Assembly (NCBI RefSeq): GCF_030296935.1 | Contig: NZ_AP028032.1 | Span: forward strand, 1,736,001-1,800,000 | Source: Coprobacter fastidiosus | Lineage (GTDB): Bacteria; Bacteroidota; Bacteroidia; Bacteroidales; Coprobacteraceae | DNA length: 64,000 nt | Reading direction: 5' to 3' | In this document: positions 46,247 to 64,000 of the stretch, piece after piece | Numbering within the stretch: the stretch's first letter is position 1 | Layout of the letters: each line of letters begins with the position of its first letter | The notes under the pieces: generated by a model | Databases searched by the model: none | What the model saw: the letters and a program-made list of their open reading frames with translations, nothing else | What the model was told of the DNA's origin: nothing | Translations under genes and position numbers: made by a program

Positions 46247-47824
46247 CTAAGCCTTAAATCGGTTTGCGACATCAGCAGCAACATCCTGAAGAATTTTTTC
46301 CATTTCTTCAGTCAACTTACCTGCACGAAGTTCGTCCAGAACTTCTGTCTTATATTTCGTTTTCAATATCTGCAAAAATACTTTTTCAAACTCCGCAACT
46401 TTATCCAGAGGAACATTCCGGAGTAATCCTTTCGTTCCGCAATAAATGACGGCAATTTCGTCTTCTACCCGCATCGGAGAATATTGAGGCTGAACAAGAA
46501 TCATACTATTCTTACGACCTTTATCTATCACCATTTCCGTAACAGGGTCAAGATCTCCCCCGAATTTAGAGAACGATTCCAACTCCCGATATTGAGCTTG
46601 GTCGATTTTCAACGTTCCAGCCACTTTCTTCATCGCTTTCACTTGAGCATTTCCACCCACACGAGACACAGAAATACCTACATTGATAGCAGGTCTCATT
46701 CCTTGATTAAATAATCCCGTTTCAAGAAATATCTGTCCATCGGTAATCGAAATTACATTCGTAGGAATATAAGCAGAAACATCTCCGGCCTGAGTCTCGA
46801 TAATAGGTAAAGCGGTCAGAGAACCTCCACCTTTTACTATCGGCTTAAGAACGGCAGGTAAATCATTCATTGTTTCTGCAACTTCATCATTCGCGATAAT
46901 CTTCGCTGCACGTTCCAATAAACGAGAATGCAAATAAAATATATCACCCGGATAAGCTTCACGACCCGAAGGACGACGCAAGATCAAAGATATTTCACGA
47001 TAAGCAACTGCCTGTTTCGACAAATCGTCATAAACGACTAAAGCGTGGCGGCCGCTATCCCTAAAAAACTCTCCGATAGCCGCACCCGCAAACGGTGCAT
47101 AATATCTCATCGAAGCCGAATCGGATGCATTGGCAGCAAGCACAATCGTATATTCCAACGCTCCATGTTCCCGCAACGTATTTACCAAAGTCGCAACAGA
47201 AGAAGCTTTTTGTCCGATAGCTACATAAATACAATATACCGGATCACCTGCAAGGTAATTATCCCGTTGATTCAAAATAGTATCTACCGCAATCGAAGTT
47301 TTTCCGGTTTGACGGTCACCGATAATCAGCTCCCGTTGACCACGTCCGATAGGCACCATAGAATCGACAGCTTTTATACCTGTCTGCAACGGCTGATTTA
47401 CCGGCTGACGGAAAATTACGCCCGGAGCTTTACGGTCAAGAGGCAACAAAACAGTTTCTCCTTCAATGGGACCGGCTCCATCAATCGGCTCACCCAACGT
47501 ATTAATCACACGTCCCAACAAACCTTCTCCTACAGGTATAGAAGCGATCTCGCCCGTACGACGCACCGTCATGTTCTCTTTCACCTTATCTGCAGCACCC
47601 ATCAGGATCACCCCTACGTTGCTTTCTTCAAGGTTCATCGCCACTCCGCGTACCCCATTTTCAAACTCAATCAACTCGCTGGAACGAACATTATCCAACC
47701 CGAACACATGAGCGACACCATCGCCCACTTCAAGTACAGTACCAACTTCTTCAAAATCGATTTTAGTATCGACCTCTTCAAGTTGTTGTTTTAAAATATC
47801 GGATATTTCGTTTGGTTTTATCAT
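46247..47824 (-). CDS. atpA: ATP synthase F1 subunit alpha
   Basis: 525 residues; Walker [10 protein letters not shown] at 169-177, the [23 protein letters not shown]-type region, and the SISRVGG-type arginine finger region. It forms the alpha3beta3 hexamer with AtpD. Its start overlaps the atpH stop by 4 bases (translational coupling). Confidence 0.97.
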   Translation of the reverse strand: MIKPNEISDILKQQLEEVDTKIDFEEVGTVLEVGDGVAHVFGLDNVRSSELIEFENGVRGVAMNLEESNVGVILMGAADKVKENMTVRRTGEIASIPVGEGLLGRVINTLGEPIDGAGPIEGETVLLPLDRKAPGVIFRQPVNQPLQTGIKAVDSMVPIGRGQRELIIGDRQTGKTSIAVDTILNQRDNYLAGDPVYCIYVAIGQKASSVATLVNTLREHGALEYTIVLAANASDSASMRYYAPFAGAAIGEFFRDSGRHALVVYDDLSKQAVAYREISLILRRPSGREAYPGDIFYLHSRLLERAAKIIANDEVAETMNDLPAVLKPIVKGGGSLTALPIIETQAGDVSAYIPTNVISITDGQIFLETGLFNQGMRPAINVGISVSRVGGNAQVKAMKKVAGTLKIDQAQYRELESFSKFGGDLDPVTEMVIDKGRKNSMILVQPQYSPMRVEDEIAVIYCGTKGLLRNVPLDKVAEFEKVFLQILKTKYKTEVLDELRAGKLTEEMEKILQDVAADVANRFKA

Positions 47825-48372
47825 AATTGCTTTTTGCTGTTTAGTAATTTTAAACGCAATAATTTAAGTTCCTTATTTACGGAAGCATCTAATTGCATAG
47901 AATCGACCCTCACAATAAATCCTCCGATAATGGAAGGATCTACTTCATGAATAAATTCGACCTCTTGTCCTGCTTTCTGCAGAATAAGCGACTTGATTTT
48001 ACCGATTGCCTCTTCATTCAGCTCCATTGCCGTAATAATACGAACCTGGGCTATCTGTTTCAACTCCCGATAAAGTTCCTGATACATCAGGTAAATCGAC
48101 CGAATATATGCTTCACGCCGGTTATGGATTACTAAACGAACAAAACGAAGGTAGTCTTCTCCCGGAGCCACACCGACGGCAGCAGCAAGGAGACTCTCCT
48201 TATCCTTTGCAGAGAGCACCGGATTCAACAATGCTTTCTGTAACTCAGGATGCGAGACAAAGTTCTCTTCAAACTTCTTTACCTCCTCATATATCTGGTC
48301 CGTAGTTCCGCGATCCTGTGCAAATTTAAGCAAGGCCTTAGCATACCTACGTGAAATCAGCCCCTCGTCCAT
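47821..48372 (-). CDS. atpH: ATP synthase F1 subunit delta
   Basis: 183 residues: helical N-terminal domain ([14 protein letters not shown]) and the C-terminal signature [21 protein letters not shown] typical of delta (OSCP). It joins the F1 head to the b-subunit stator. Between atpF (6-base gap) and atpA (overlap). Confidence 0.95.
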   Translation of the reverse strand: MDEGLISRRYAKALLKFAQDRGTTDQIYEEVKKFEENFVSHPELQKALLNPVLSAKDKESLLAAAVGVAPGEDYLRFVRLVIHNRREAYIRSIYLMYQELYRELKQIAQVRIITAMELNEEAIGKIKSLILQKAGQEVEFIHEVDPSIIGGFIVRVDSMQLDASVNKELKLLRLKLLNSKKQL

Positions 48373-48378
48373 GTTCTT

Positions 48379-48876
48379 TTAGTTTTTGTTCTCAATATCA
48401 TTCAGTAGTTTGTCGATCATCTCAATCTGAGTCTTATCATTCGACAACTCTTTCCGCATCAATTTTTCAGCAATTTGTAAAGCAAATGCACTGACTTCGG
48501 TACGGAACTGTTGTTCTGACTCTTTACGAGCTTGCTCGATCGACAAGGCAGCAGCGTCCATCACTTTCTTGGCCTCTACGGAAGCCACTTTTTTAGCCTC
48601 TTCAATAATCTGAGACTTCATCTGCGTCGCTTCTCGTATAATATCCATTTGCTGACGTTGAGCTTCTGCCAATAAGGACTGTGCGTTCTCGGTAGCCTTT
48701 TCTAATTGAGCTTTTGCATCTTGAGCATATTCGACACCTTTGTCGATAAGATCAGCCCGATCATCAATACTCCGAATAATATAAGGCCATGCGTATTTTG
48801 CAAGTATGGCAAAAAGAACCACAAATACAAAAAACATCCAGAACACCAGCCCGAATTCGGGCTTAAACAGTTCCAT
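48379..48876 (-). CDS. atpF: ATP synthase Fo subunit b
   Basis: 165 residues: one N-terminal membrane helix (about 8-28, FWMFFVFVVLFAILAKYAW) and a long Ala/Glu/Gln/Lys coiled coil. It is the peripheral stalk. Starts 6 bases after the atpE stop. Confidence 0.94.
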   Translation of the reverse strand: MELFKPEFGLVFWMFFVFVVLFAILAKYAWPYIIRSIDDRADLIDKGVEYAQDAKAQLEKATENAQSLLAEAQRQQMDIIREATQMKSQIIEEAKKVASVEAKKVMDAAALSIEQARKESEQQFRTEVSAFALQIAEKLMRKELSNDKTQIEMIDKLLNDIENKN

Positions 48877-48882
48877 AGCTTA

Positions 48883-49143
<261 letters not shown>

Positions 49144-49179
49144 TTAATTTTAAAGTTATACATTAATTCTTTTTCGTAA

Positions 49180-50226
49180 TTATTGTTTTTCTTCACCTCG
49201 TACACGTGCCAAACTGATAAATATGGTAGATAACATGGTGAAAACATAAGCTTGAATAAAACAAATAAGGAAATGCAACAGATTCATGAAAAGGGAAAAA
49301 GCAACTGATAAAACCGTCGTTCCTCCCAAAACTGCAGTTCCCATAGTCCCGAATATAAAAATAAGAGAAATCAACACCAATACAATAAGATGTCCTCCCA
49401 ACATATTAGCAAACAGACGAATCATCAATGCAACCGGTTTTGTAAACACCCCGAATATCTCGATAACAGGCATTAAAGGAACCGGACATTTCATCCACAT
49501 CGGCACCTCCGGCCAAAACAGATCTTTCCAATAATGTTTTGTACCGAAAAGATTCACTGCTAAAAATGTACAAACCGCCAATACAAGAGTAATTGAAATA
49601 TTTCCTGATAAGTTAGCACCTCCCGGGAATATAACAATCATACCCAAGATATTGATACAAAGTATAAAGAAAAAGAGTGTAAGCAGATAAGGAGCAAAAC
49701 GTCGTGCATCTGGTCCTAAAATCGGCTTTATCACATCTTTATAAATCATATCTACAACAAACTCCAACGACCCTAACCAGCGACGTGGTGCTTTATAAGG
49801 ATGTTTCTTATACCACCGAGCTAACGGAAAGAATAATAAAAACATCACTAAAGCAGTTATCATGAGCGCCATTACATTTTTTGTAATAGATATATCAAAA
49901 GGCCGATATTCTTTTCCTGTAGCATCAAGCCCTACGATTTTACCTTTATAATCCCCGTCTTGAGCGATAAAATATCCATCATAAGAATTTCCACCTTCCA
50001 GACGTTTAGAATTAAAAATAGACCACTCTCCTTTATAATCACGGACAATCACCGGCAATGCCATGCGACTATGAGAGAAAGGGATTTCCCATCCGTAATT
50101 ATCAAGCAAATGCTCAAAGATCGCCTCTTTGGCATTGAACGGTTCTTCCTCTTCCGATGCAGATGCCACAAAAGGCATAAACAAGAAGAGCAATAATCCC
50201 ATCCAATATATTAAAATATGCTTCAT
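49180..50226 (-). CDS. atpB: ATP synthase Fo subunit a
   Basis: 348 residues from the ATG at 50226, preceded by GAGAAAAAGAA. The C-terminal 230 residues are the usual a-subunit with the essential Arg270 (ALMIRLFANMLGGHL). In front is a signal-like helix (WMGLLLFLFMPFVASAS) and a soluble segment of about 90 residues, which makes it longer than the E. coli protein (271) but is a feature of Bacteroidetes homologues. A longer frame to 50283 would overlap atpC and is rejected. No atpI-type gene lies before it. Confidence 0.94.
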   Translation of the reverse strand: MKHILIYWMGLLLFLFMPFVASASEEEEPFNAKEAIFEHLLDNYGWEIPFSHSRMALPVIVRDYKGEWSIFNSKRLEGGNSYDGYFIAQDGDYKGKIVGLDATGKEYRPFDISITKNVMALMITALVMFLLFFPLARWYKKHPYKAPRRWLGSLEFVVDMIYKDVIKPILGPDARRFAPYLLTLFFFILCINILGMIVIFPGGANLSGNISITLVLAVCTFLAVNLFGTKHYWKDLFWPEVPMWMKCPVPLMPVIEIFGVFTKPVALMIRLFANMLGGHLIVLVLISLIFIFGTMGTAVLGGTTVLSVAFSLFMNLLHFLICFIQAYVFTMLSTIFISLARVRGEEKQ

Positions 50227-50270
50227 TTCTTTTTCTCTTTTGCAATAGACCTGCCAGACTCTGTTTCCCC

Positions 50271-50504
50271 TTAACGAAGGCAAACGGCGATCCGGTTATT
50301 ATTTACATCTACAAATCCTCCGTCTATATCGACAGTCTTCAATTCTCCACCAGTCTCGTATTCAATAATCCCCGGCACTAATGTCGAAAGTAAAGACGCA
50401 TGACCCTCCAATACTGTAAACGACCCCAGCTCCCCGGGAAAAGTAACCTTAGTCACCTCTCCCTGAAATACGATTCCTTCTGAAGAAATAATTTCAAGAT
50501 TCAT
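50271..50504 (-). CDS. atpC: ATP synthase F1 subunit epsilon (short form)
   Basis: 77 residues consisting only of the N-terminal beta-sandwich (EIISSEGIVFQGEVTKVTFPGELGSFTVLEGHA). The C-terminal two-helix domain that inhibits ATP hydrolysis in E. coli (139 residues) is absent; the stop is natural and no remnant follows. It couples gamma to the c-ring. Starts 8 bases after the atpD stop. Confidence 0.93.
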   Translation of the reverse strand: MNLEIISSEGIVFQGEVTKVTFPGELGSFTVLEGHASLLSTLVPGIIEYETGGELKTVDIDGGFVDVNNNRIAVCLR

Positions 50505-50512
50505 AGTATCAC

Positions 50513-52027
<1,515 letters not shown>

Positions 52028-52071
52028 TCATCTTTTTAACTGTTTATATATAGCGACAAACCGTTATTTAA

Positions 52072-53160
52072 TCAAAAATGTAAGCCAAATACGACAACTA
52101 AAGTCATAACCAGCAAATTAATCAGGCCTATCGGAACTAAATATTTCCATTCCAGATGGAGCAACTGATCAATACGCAAACGGGGGAATGTCCATTTAAA
52201 CCACATGATAATAAACATCACTACCGCTGTTTTCCCAAAGAACCATATCACAGAAGGAATATAATCCATAACTTGGTTAAAGGCATCCCAACCGCCAATA
52301 TGGAAAGGCATCCAACCGCCTAAAAACAATAAACTGGCAATACCGGAAACAATAAACATATTCAGATATTCGGCCAAATAATAAAAACCGAAATGAATAC
52401 CTGAATATTCGGTATGGTAACCTGCCGTCAACTCCGATTCTGCTTCAGGTAAGTCAAACGGTCCACGATTTGTTTCGGCTGTTCCGGCAATCAGGTAAAT
52501 AATAAAAGCCACCAACATGGGGATATGTCCTGTAAATAAAAACCATCCTCTATTTTGAGCTTCAATAATACCCGATGTCTGCATAGTACCGGCAAACACA
52601 ACGACAGTCAACATTGAAAGACCGATAGACAACTCATAACTAATCATCTGAGCTCCGCTTCGCATAGCTCCGATCAATGTAAATTTATTATTACTAGACC
52701 AACCGGCCAATAAAATACCCAATACACCGATCGAAGAGACTGCCATAATAAAGAATACACCGATATTAAAGTCTATAGCTATCAATCCTTTGCCAAACGG
52801 CATACAACCAAAAGCCAACATAGAAGAAAGAATTACTAAAAACGGTGCAAGATTAAATAGAAATCTATCTATATGTTTAATCTCTATCAACTCCTTGATA
52901 AGAATCTTGAGCATATCGGCAACGCTCTGGAATATTCCATAAGGACCTACCCGATTCGGACCTAAACGACATTGGAAGAATGCACATACTTTACGTTCGG
53001 CATAAATCAATACAAGAGCAATAACCGCATAAAGTAAAAGCAAAACAACTCCTACCAGCACAAATTCAATAAGGAGAGCTCCCCACTCCGGCAACCATTG
53101 CCGCAACAGTGTATCTATCCAATGAGTAACTACTGAAAAATCGAACATGATATATTTCAA
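52072..53160 (-). CDS. nuoH: NADH-quinone oxidoreductase subunit H
   Basis: 362 residues with eight or nine transmembrane helices. The signature [20 protein letters not shown] is present, as are the loop with [20 protein letters not shown] and the [20 protein letters not shown] end. NuoH forms the quinone site together with NuoB and NuoD. In most operons nuoI follows (nuoG-H-I or H-I); here the eight atp genes follow instead. Confidence 0.95.
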   Translation of the reverse strand: MKYIMFDFSVVTHWIDTLLRQWLPEWGALLIEFVLVGVVLLLLYAVIALVLIYAERKVCAFFQCRLGPNRVGPYGIFQSVADMLKILIKELIEIKHIDRFLFNLAPFLVILSSMLAFGCMPFGKGLIAIDFNIGVFFIMAVSSIGVLGILLAGWSSNNKFTLIGAMRSGAQMISYELSIGLSMLTVVVFAGTMQTSGIIEAQNRGWFLFTGHIPMLVAFIIYLIAGTAETNRGPFDLPEAESELTAGYHTEYSGIHFGFYYLAEYLNMFIVSGIASLLFLGGWMPFHIGGWDAFNQVMDYIPSVIWFFGKTAVVMFIIMWFKWTFPRLRIDQLLHLEWKYLVPIGLINLLVMTLVVVFGLHF

Positions 53161-53183
53161 TTATATAAGTTTATAAATTCGGT

Positions 53184-54812
53184 TTATCTGTCAATATCGG
53201 GTACAACATAATCTAACGATCCACCGATAGCAATCAAGTCGGCTATTTTAGACCCACGAGTCATATGATCAACAGCTCCAACCAGATTGAATCCCGGAGA
53301 ATTAACTTTAAGACGATAAGGGAACTTATCACCTCGACTTTCAAGGTAAATACCAAAAGCTCCACGAGCAGCCTCGACTTCTTTGAAGTAACGACCTTCC
53401 GGAACTTTAATAATCGGTTTTGTTTTAGCCAGATAATCACCTTCCGGAATATTATCTACCAATTGTTCCAATATATGTAAAGATTGTTCAATCTCTTTCA
53501 TACGTACCATATAACGAGCATACGAATCTCCTTCATTATATAAAACTTCATCGAACTGAACCTTATCGTAAGCAGCGTATGGTGATCTCTTCCGAACATC
53601 GCATGCCCATCCTGATCCTCGGCCGGAAGGACCTGTAACACCGTAATTAATAGCATCTTCTCGACTCAAGAAACCTACTCCTTTCAAACGGTTCTGTGCT
53701 ATCACATTTCCAGAAAAGACTTCATGATATTCTTTCAACCGAGCAGGCATCTCTTTTATAAATTCTTTGACCTTACGTTGAAAATCAGGATGAATATCTG
53801 CTATTACCCCTCCGATAACATTATAGTTCATCGTCATACGAGCACCACATGTATCCTCAAAAATATCCAAAATCTTCTCCCGTTCTCTAAACCCATAGAA
53901 AAATGCAGTCAATGCCCCTAAGTCCATACACATAGTTGCAAAGAAAAGCAAGTGAGAAGATAGACGCATCAATTCATCCATCATTGTACGAATATATATC
54001 GCACGCTGGGGCACTTCCAACTGCATAGCCTCCTCAATACACATGCAAAGAGCATGCCGATTATTATGAGCCGAAAGATAGTCAAGACGATCTGTTAAAT
54101 GAAGAGTCTGCGGATAAGTCATACTCTCCCACATCTTCTCAATTCCTCGATGAATATATCCACAATGAACATCAATTTTTTTAATTGTCTCACCGTCCAA
54201 CGCCGTTTGGAAACGCAATACACCATGCGTTGCTGGATGTTGCGGACCGATATTCACAATATAATCGTTATCTTGAAAAACTTTTCGCTTTTCTTCAATA
54301 ATCCGCCCTTCTGCATCCTCCCGTAAAGAAACGGTATCTACACTGCATGATTCATTTTCTGTAGGGATAGGATTAATCTCCGGATTAGCATCATAATCCT
54401 TACGGAAAGGATAACCGACCCAGTCTTCACGCAAAAACAAATGCCGCATATCCGGATGATTTATAAAACGGATACCGAAAAAGTCATAAACCTCACGTTC
54501 ATTTAATTCGGCATTTTTCCAAATATCAGATACCGTATATAAAAGAGGATTTTCCTTATCAGAGGTTTCTACTTTTAAAATTACCCAATGATTATATTTC
54601 GTAGAGTTCAGATAATACACTACACCAAGCGTCTCTCCCCAATCCATTCCGATCAGAGATACCAAATTGTCAAACTGCAGATCTTTATCATCATGCAAAA
54701 AGCGGCATAGAGCATTCACTTTATCGGCGGGAACCGAAACAGTAAGGTATTGACCTTCCTCAAAAATCGCCTCAGGTAAAAAAGCGCCTATTTTTTCTTG
54801 TATATTTCCCAT
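53184..54812 (-). CDS. nuoCD: NADH-quinone oxidoreductase fused subunit CD
   Basis: 542 residues: a NuoC (30 kDa) domain at about 1-140, ending in the HPDMRHLFLREDWVGYPFRKDY signature region, a linker, and NuoD (49 kDa) from about 181 (NIGPQHPATHGVLRF) to the end (VDHMTRGSKIADLIAIGGSLDYVVPDIDR). Fusion of C and D is known in several lineages, including E. coli. NuoD lines the quinone pocket. Follows nuoB by 19 bases. Confidence 0.95.
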   Translation of the reverse strand: MGNIQEKIGAFLPEAIFEEGQYLTVSVPADKVNALCRFLHDDKDLQFDNLVSLIGMDWGETLGVVYYLNSTKYNHWVILKVETSDKENPLLYTVSDIWKNAELNEREVYDFFGIRFINHPDMRHLFLREDWVGYPFRKDYDANPEINPIPTENESCSVDTVSLREDAEGRIIEEKRKVFQDNDYIVNIGPQHPATHGVLRFQTALDGETIKKIDVHCGYIHRGIEKMWESMTYPQTLHLTDRLDYLSAHNNRHALCMCIEEAMQLEVPQRAIYIRTMMDELMRLSSHLLFFATMCMDLGALTAFFYGFREREKILDIFEDTCGARMTMNYNVIGGVIADIHPDFQRKVKEFIKEMPARLKEYHEVFSGNVIAQNRLKGVGFLSREDAINYGVTGPSGRGSGWACDVRKRSPYAAYDKVQFDEVLYNEGDSYARYMVRMKEIEQSLHILEQLVDNIPEGDYLAKTKPIIKVPEGRYFKEVEAARGAFGIYLESRGDKFPYRLKVNSPGFNLVGAVDHMTRGSKIADLIAIGGSLDYVVPDIDR

Positions 54813-54831
54813 GAATCGAATTCAATTATCA

Positions 54832-55419
54832 TTATTCTTCATCAAAATCTTTCGGTTTCTTTTCCTGACGGTTCACCCCTCCGAAGAATTTTTCCACTTT
54901 CAATTTCCGTTGCAACTGCATCATTCCATATAACAAAGCCTCAGGACGAGGTGGACAACCGGGGATATAAACATCAACCGGGAGAATCTCTTCAACCCCT
55001 TTTAAAACATGATACGAATTTTTAAAAGGACCTCCTGAAACGGCACAACCACCGACAGCAATTACGTATTTCGGCTCTGCCATCTGATCATACAATCGTT
55101 TCAATACAGGAGCCATCTTGTGAACAATAGTTCCGGCAACCATAATAAAATCGGCCTGACGAGGACTTGCACGAGCTACCTCGAAACCGAAACGGGCCAT
55201 ATCGTAACGGGCTGCCCCGACCGACATAAATTCAATCCCGCAACAGCTGGTTGCAAACGTAAGAGGCCATAACGAATTGGATCGCCCCCAATTAATTGCT
55301 TCATCAAGGCTACCGACAACCACATTGACACCGCCTTCATGCAATTTTTTAACCAATTGTTCAATATACTCATTGTCTTTGAAGTCTTCATACTTCATCG
55401 ATTTTATTTTCACTTCCAT
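54832..55419 (-). CDS. nuoB: NADH-quinone oxidoreductase subunit B
   Basis: 195 residues carrying the N2 cluster ligands: Cys59-Cys60 (SCCGIEF), Cys125 (GGCAVSGG) and Cys155 (PGCPPRPE). It passes electrons to quinone. Its start overlaps nuoA by 10 bases. Confidence 0.95.
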   Translation of the reverse strand: MEVKIKSMKYEDFKDNEYIEQLVKKLHEGGVNVVVGSLDEAINWGRSNSLWPLTFATSCCGIEFMSVGAARYDMARFGFEVARASPRQADFIMVAGTIVHKMAPVLKRLYDQMAEPKYVIAVGGCAVSGGPFKNSYHVLKGVEEILPVDVYIPGCPPRPEALLYGMMQLQRKLKVEKFFGGVNRQEKKPKDFDEE

Positions 55420-55760
55420 TCCAAAGCTCCTTTCCTCCAGGCATAGGCTAAACCAAACGCAAGGATCACTAAGAAAAACAAAACACTCATCAATCCGGCA
55501 ATTCCCAAATCTCTCACTATTACTGCCCAGGGAAACAAAAATACCGTTTCCACATCAAACATCAAGAAAAGGATTGCAAACAGATAATACCCTGCTTTAA
55601 ACTGCATCCAAGAGGTTCCCCGAGTAGGAATACCACACTCATAAGCTTCGCCTTTCTGAGAATTAAATGATCGCGGAGAAATTAAACCGGCAATAGCCAT
55701 AGCAGCGGCTACTAAAGTAATCCCGGTAATAAAAACAACGACAAATAATGCTAAATTCAT
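55410..55760 (-). CDS. nuoA: NADH-quinone oxidoreductase subunit A
   Basis: 116 residues with three transmembrane helices; [12 protein letters not shown] is the conserved loop and [13 protein letters not shown] the helix with acidic residues. First gene of the nuo-atp block. I could not find a TAnnTTTG element upstream on the minus strand, so the promoter remains unlocated. Confidence 0.94.
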   Translation of the reverse strand: MNLALFVVVFITGITLVAAAMAIAGLISPRSFNSQKGEAYECGIPTRGTSWMQFKAGYYLFAILFLMFDVETVFLFPWAVIVRDLGIAGLMSVLFFLVILAFGLAYAWRKGALEWK

Positions 55761-56486
55761 ATACTTAGTTTGTTATTATTCTATCCTCTATCTATACTCA
55801 CCAACAAGAAAAAGGGTATAATACTTATCTTAAGCACAACACCTCAGATACTGTAAAATATACCCTGCCGAACCTAATTCCATGATATAATCAATATCAC
55901 TAAAATATCAAAAATCAAGACGGTTCTTTAAATGAGCATTCAAAGTAACACAATAAAAAATCGCAATGCAAATTATTTAAATGGAAATTTTCTAAAGAAA
56001 TTGAGAAAAATCCAAATCAGACATTTTGTTGCGACTTATAGAACATTTCTATAAGGTATAAGTAAAAACAAAGAAAATATTTCAACAAAAAGCAAAAGGA
56101 GATAACAAATTGACACTTTGAAACAATATAAAAGAAACAATTAACATAGTCAAAAGAATTATAATAACACTTTGATATAAATAAGGAAGATCTTAGAATC
56201 TGTTATCTAAATTTTGCACGGACAAAGCCCTAAAAGAATTCACATAAATAGCCTTTATCCCCCGTACCGATACCGCTAACATCATTATAGAGCGGGAAAA
56301 ATATCCAAATGATTCGATAGCATTTTTTATAGGGAAATTTAGACTGCTGTTTAGTTTTTCTCTTCATTCAGAAGCATTACAGAAAAGCAGGTCTCATACT
56401 GTTCTCCTTTACAGGTAATGTAAGGGGGATGATAAAAAAAAGGGGGGGAGACGATCTTTTCTCGTCTCCCCCTTCCTATCTAAAAT
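55761..56486. other. Intergenic region between nuoA and 5S rRNA
   Basis: 726 bases, no gene seen. It must contain the nuo-atp promoter (not identified), and holds a short perfect hairpin CTTATAGAA-cat-TTCTATAAG at 56035-56055, a weak relative of the dispersed repeat near 56193-56215, and the rRNA terminator at its right end. Confidence 0.6.
56433..56476 (-). terminator. Terminator of the rRNA operon
   Basis: GGGGGAGACGA (right part of 56443-56454) pairs with TCGTCTCCCCC (56461-56471); a run of eight A residues on the left (56434-56441) gives the U-tract for the minus-strand transcript. A very stable stem, just after the 5S gene. Confidence 0.9.
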
Positions 56487-56594
56487 CGGCGGCTACCTAC
56501 TCTCCCACTTTTACGCAGTACCATCGGCGTGGTCAGGCTTAACTTCTCTGTTCGGTATGGGTAGAGGTGGATCCCTGACGCTATAACCACCTGA
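56487..56594 (-). rRNA. rrf: 5S ribosomal RNA
   Basis: Minus-strand sequence with the conserved TCAGGTGGTTATAGCG start, CCATACCGAACAGAGAAGTTAAG middle and GGGAGAGTAGGTAGCCGCC end. About 108 bases; ends are estimated to within a few bases. Confidence 0.93.
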
Positions 56595-56686
56595 ATTTCC
56601 TTTGACATGTCGATTCGTCCGTAAATCTTTTCACTAAACTGCATCCCGTATAACGCCATCGTACATAATATACCGCTCTCGCAGCG

Positions 56687-59558
<2,872 letters not shown>

Positions 59559-59681
59559 CGCCGTGCTCGTGAAATCTTTTCTGACGATCTCACGTGCGGT
59601 ATCGTATATACCGGCGTTATACTCGTTCGTTTTTTTTATTCGATTTACTTTCGTTTCAACATGTCAATGATCTCTTCTTCG

Positions 59682-59755
59682 TGGAGAATAACGGATTCGA
59701 ACCGTTGACCCCCTGCTTGCAAAGCAGGTGCTCTAGCCAGCTGAGCTAATCCCCC
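59682..59755 (-). tRNA. tRNA-Ala (TGC)
   Basis: 74-base cloverleaf on the minus strand beginning GGGGGATTAGCTCAGC, anticodon TGC in CTTTGCAAG, T-arm GGTTCGAATCC, and acceptor end ATTCTCC plus A. CCA is not encoded. Lies in the 16S-23S spacer. Confidence 0.95.
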
Positions 59756-59771
59756 CTAACCTTCTGTCAGG

Positions 59772-59845
59772 TAGTCCCAGGCAGATTTGAACTGCCGACC
59801 TCTACATTATCAGTGTAGCGCTCTAACCTACTGAGCTATAGGACT
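59772..59845 (-). tRNA. tRNA-Ile (GAT)
   Basis: 74-base cloverleaf on the minus strand beginning AGTCCTATAGCTCAGT, anticodon GAT in CTGATAA, T-arm AGTTCAAATCT and acceptor end TGGGACT plus A. CCA is not encoded. Lies in the 16S-23S spacer next to tRNA-Ala. Confidence 0.95.
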
Positions 59846-59960
59846 GGCAAATCGCCTGCCGGAACGGTGGCTGTCTCTTATTTATTGTATCTCTTTCAAT
59901 AGACCTTCGTAGTACGAGAACATAATCTCCTCTTTTAGCCCTTTTTTGCAGGTCGCTCCA

Positions 59961-64000
<4,040 letters not shown>

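Overview
The window comes from an AT-rich member of the order Bacteroidales. The evidence is a SusC/SusD pair, a type IX secretion gene pair (porW/sprE-porX), an 11-gene nuo set without nuoEFG, several TAnnTTTG-type promoter elements and a 16S rRNA of Bacteroidales type. Low GC and the marker mix would fit a gut Barnesiellaceae/Coprobacter-like genome, but the genus is an inference from memory.

Layout. 1-5.8 kb (+): the tail of an ABC-3 metal permease, then porW and porX (T9SS lipoprotein and its response regulator/PglZ enzyme), tsaE and a small Imm17-like membrane protein. 5.8-11 kb: an outer-membrane barrel protein, an EamA exporter and a DUF5715 lipoprotein (both -), and the copper ATPase copA (+). 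11-21.6 kb (+): a locus of S8 peptidase, S9 peptidase, SusC, SusD and two lipoproteins, preceded by two copies of an 18-bp palindrome; I read it as a protein- or peptide-utilisation locus. 21.6-28 kb (+): a possible small mobile-element relic, an HMA-fold protein, an XRE-cupin regulator with an acyl-CoA ligase, a DUF695 protein, proB and a GH63-like hydrolase.

28.4-33.1 kb (-): a glycogen/alpha-glucan operon (debranching enzyme, GT4, GH57). 33.3-35 kb (-): a NapH-like polyferredoxin and MarC, divergent from a Crp/Fnr regulator (+). 35.9-38.5 kb: a YugP-type metallopeptidase (-) and a DUF4153 membrane protein (+).

39.1-55.8 kb (-): the most striking region. It is one co-directional 18-gene block, nuoA-B-CD-H, then atpD-C-B-E-F-H-A-G, then nuoI-J-K-L-M-N. 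A complete F1Fo ATP synthase gene set sits between nuoH and nuoI, so the proton-pumping dehydrogenase core and the ATP synthase that uses its gradient may share a transcript. nuoE, nuoF and nuoG are absent, as in other Bacteroidales, so the electron donor to this complex is not NADH through the usual module.

56.4-61.7 kb (-): a complete rRNA operon (16S, tRNA-Ile, tRNA-Ala, 23S, 5S) with a textbook Bacteroidetes promoter and a strong terminator. 62 kb to the end (+): a GH97 glycosidase cut by the window edge.
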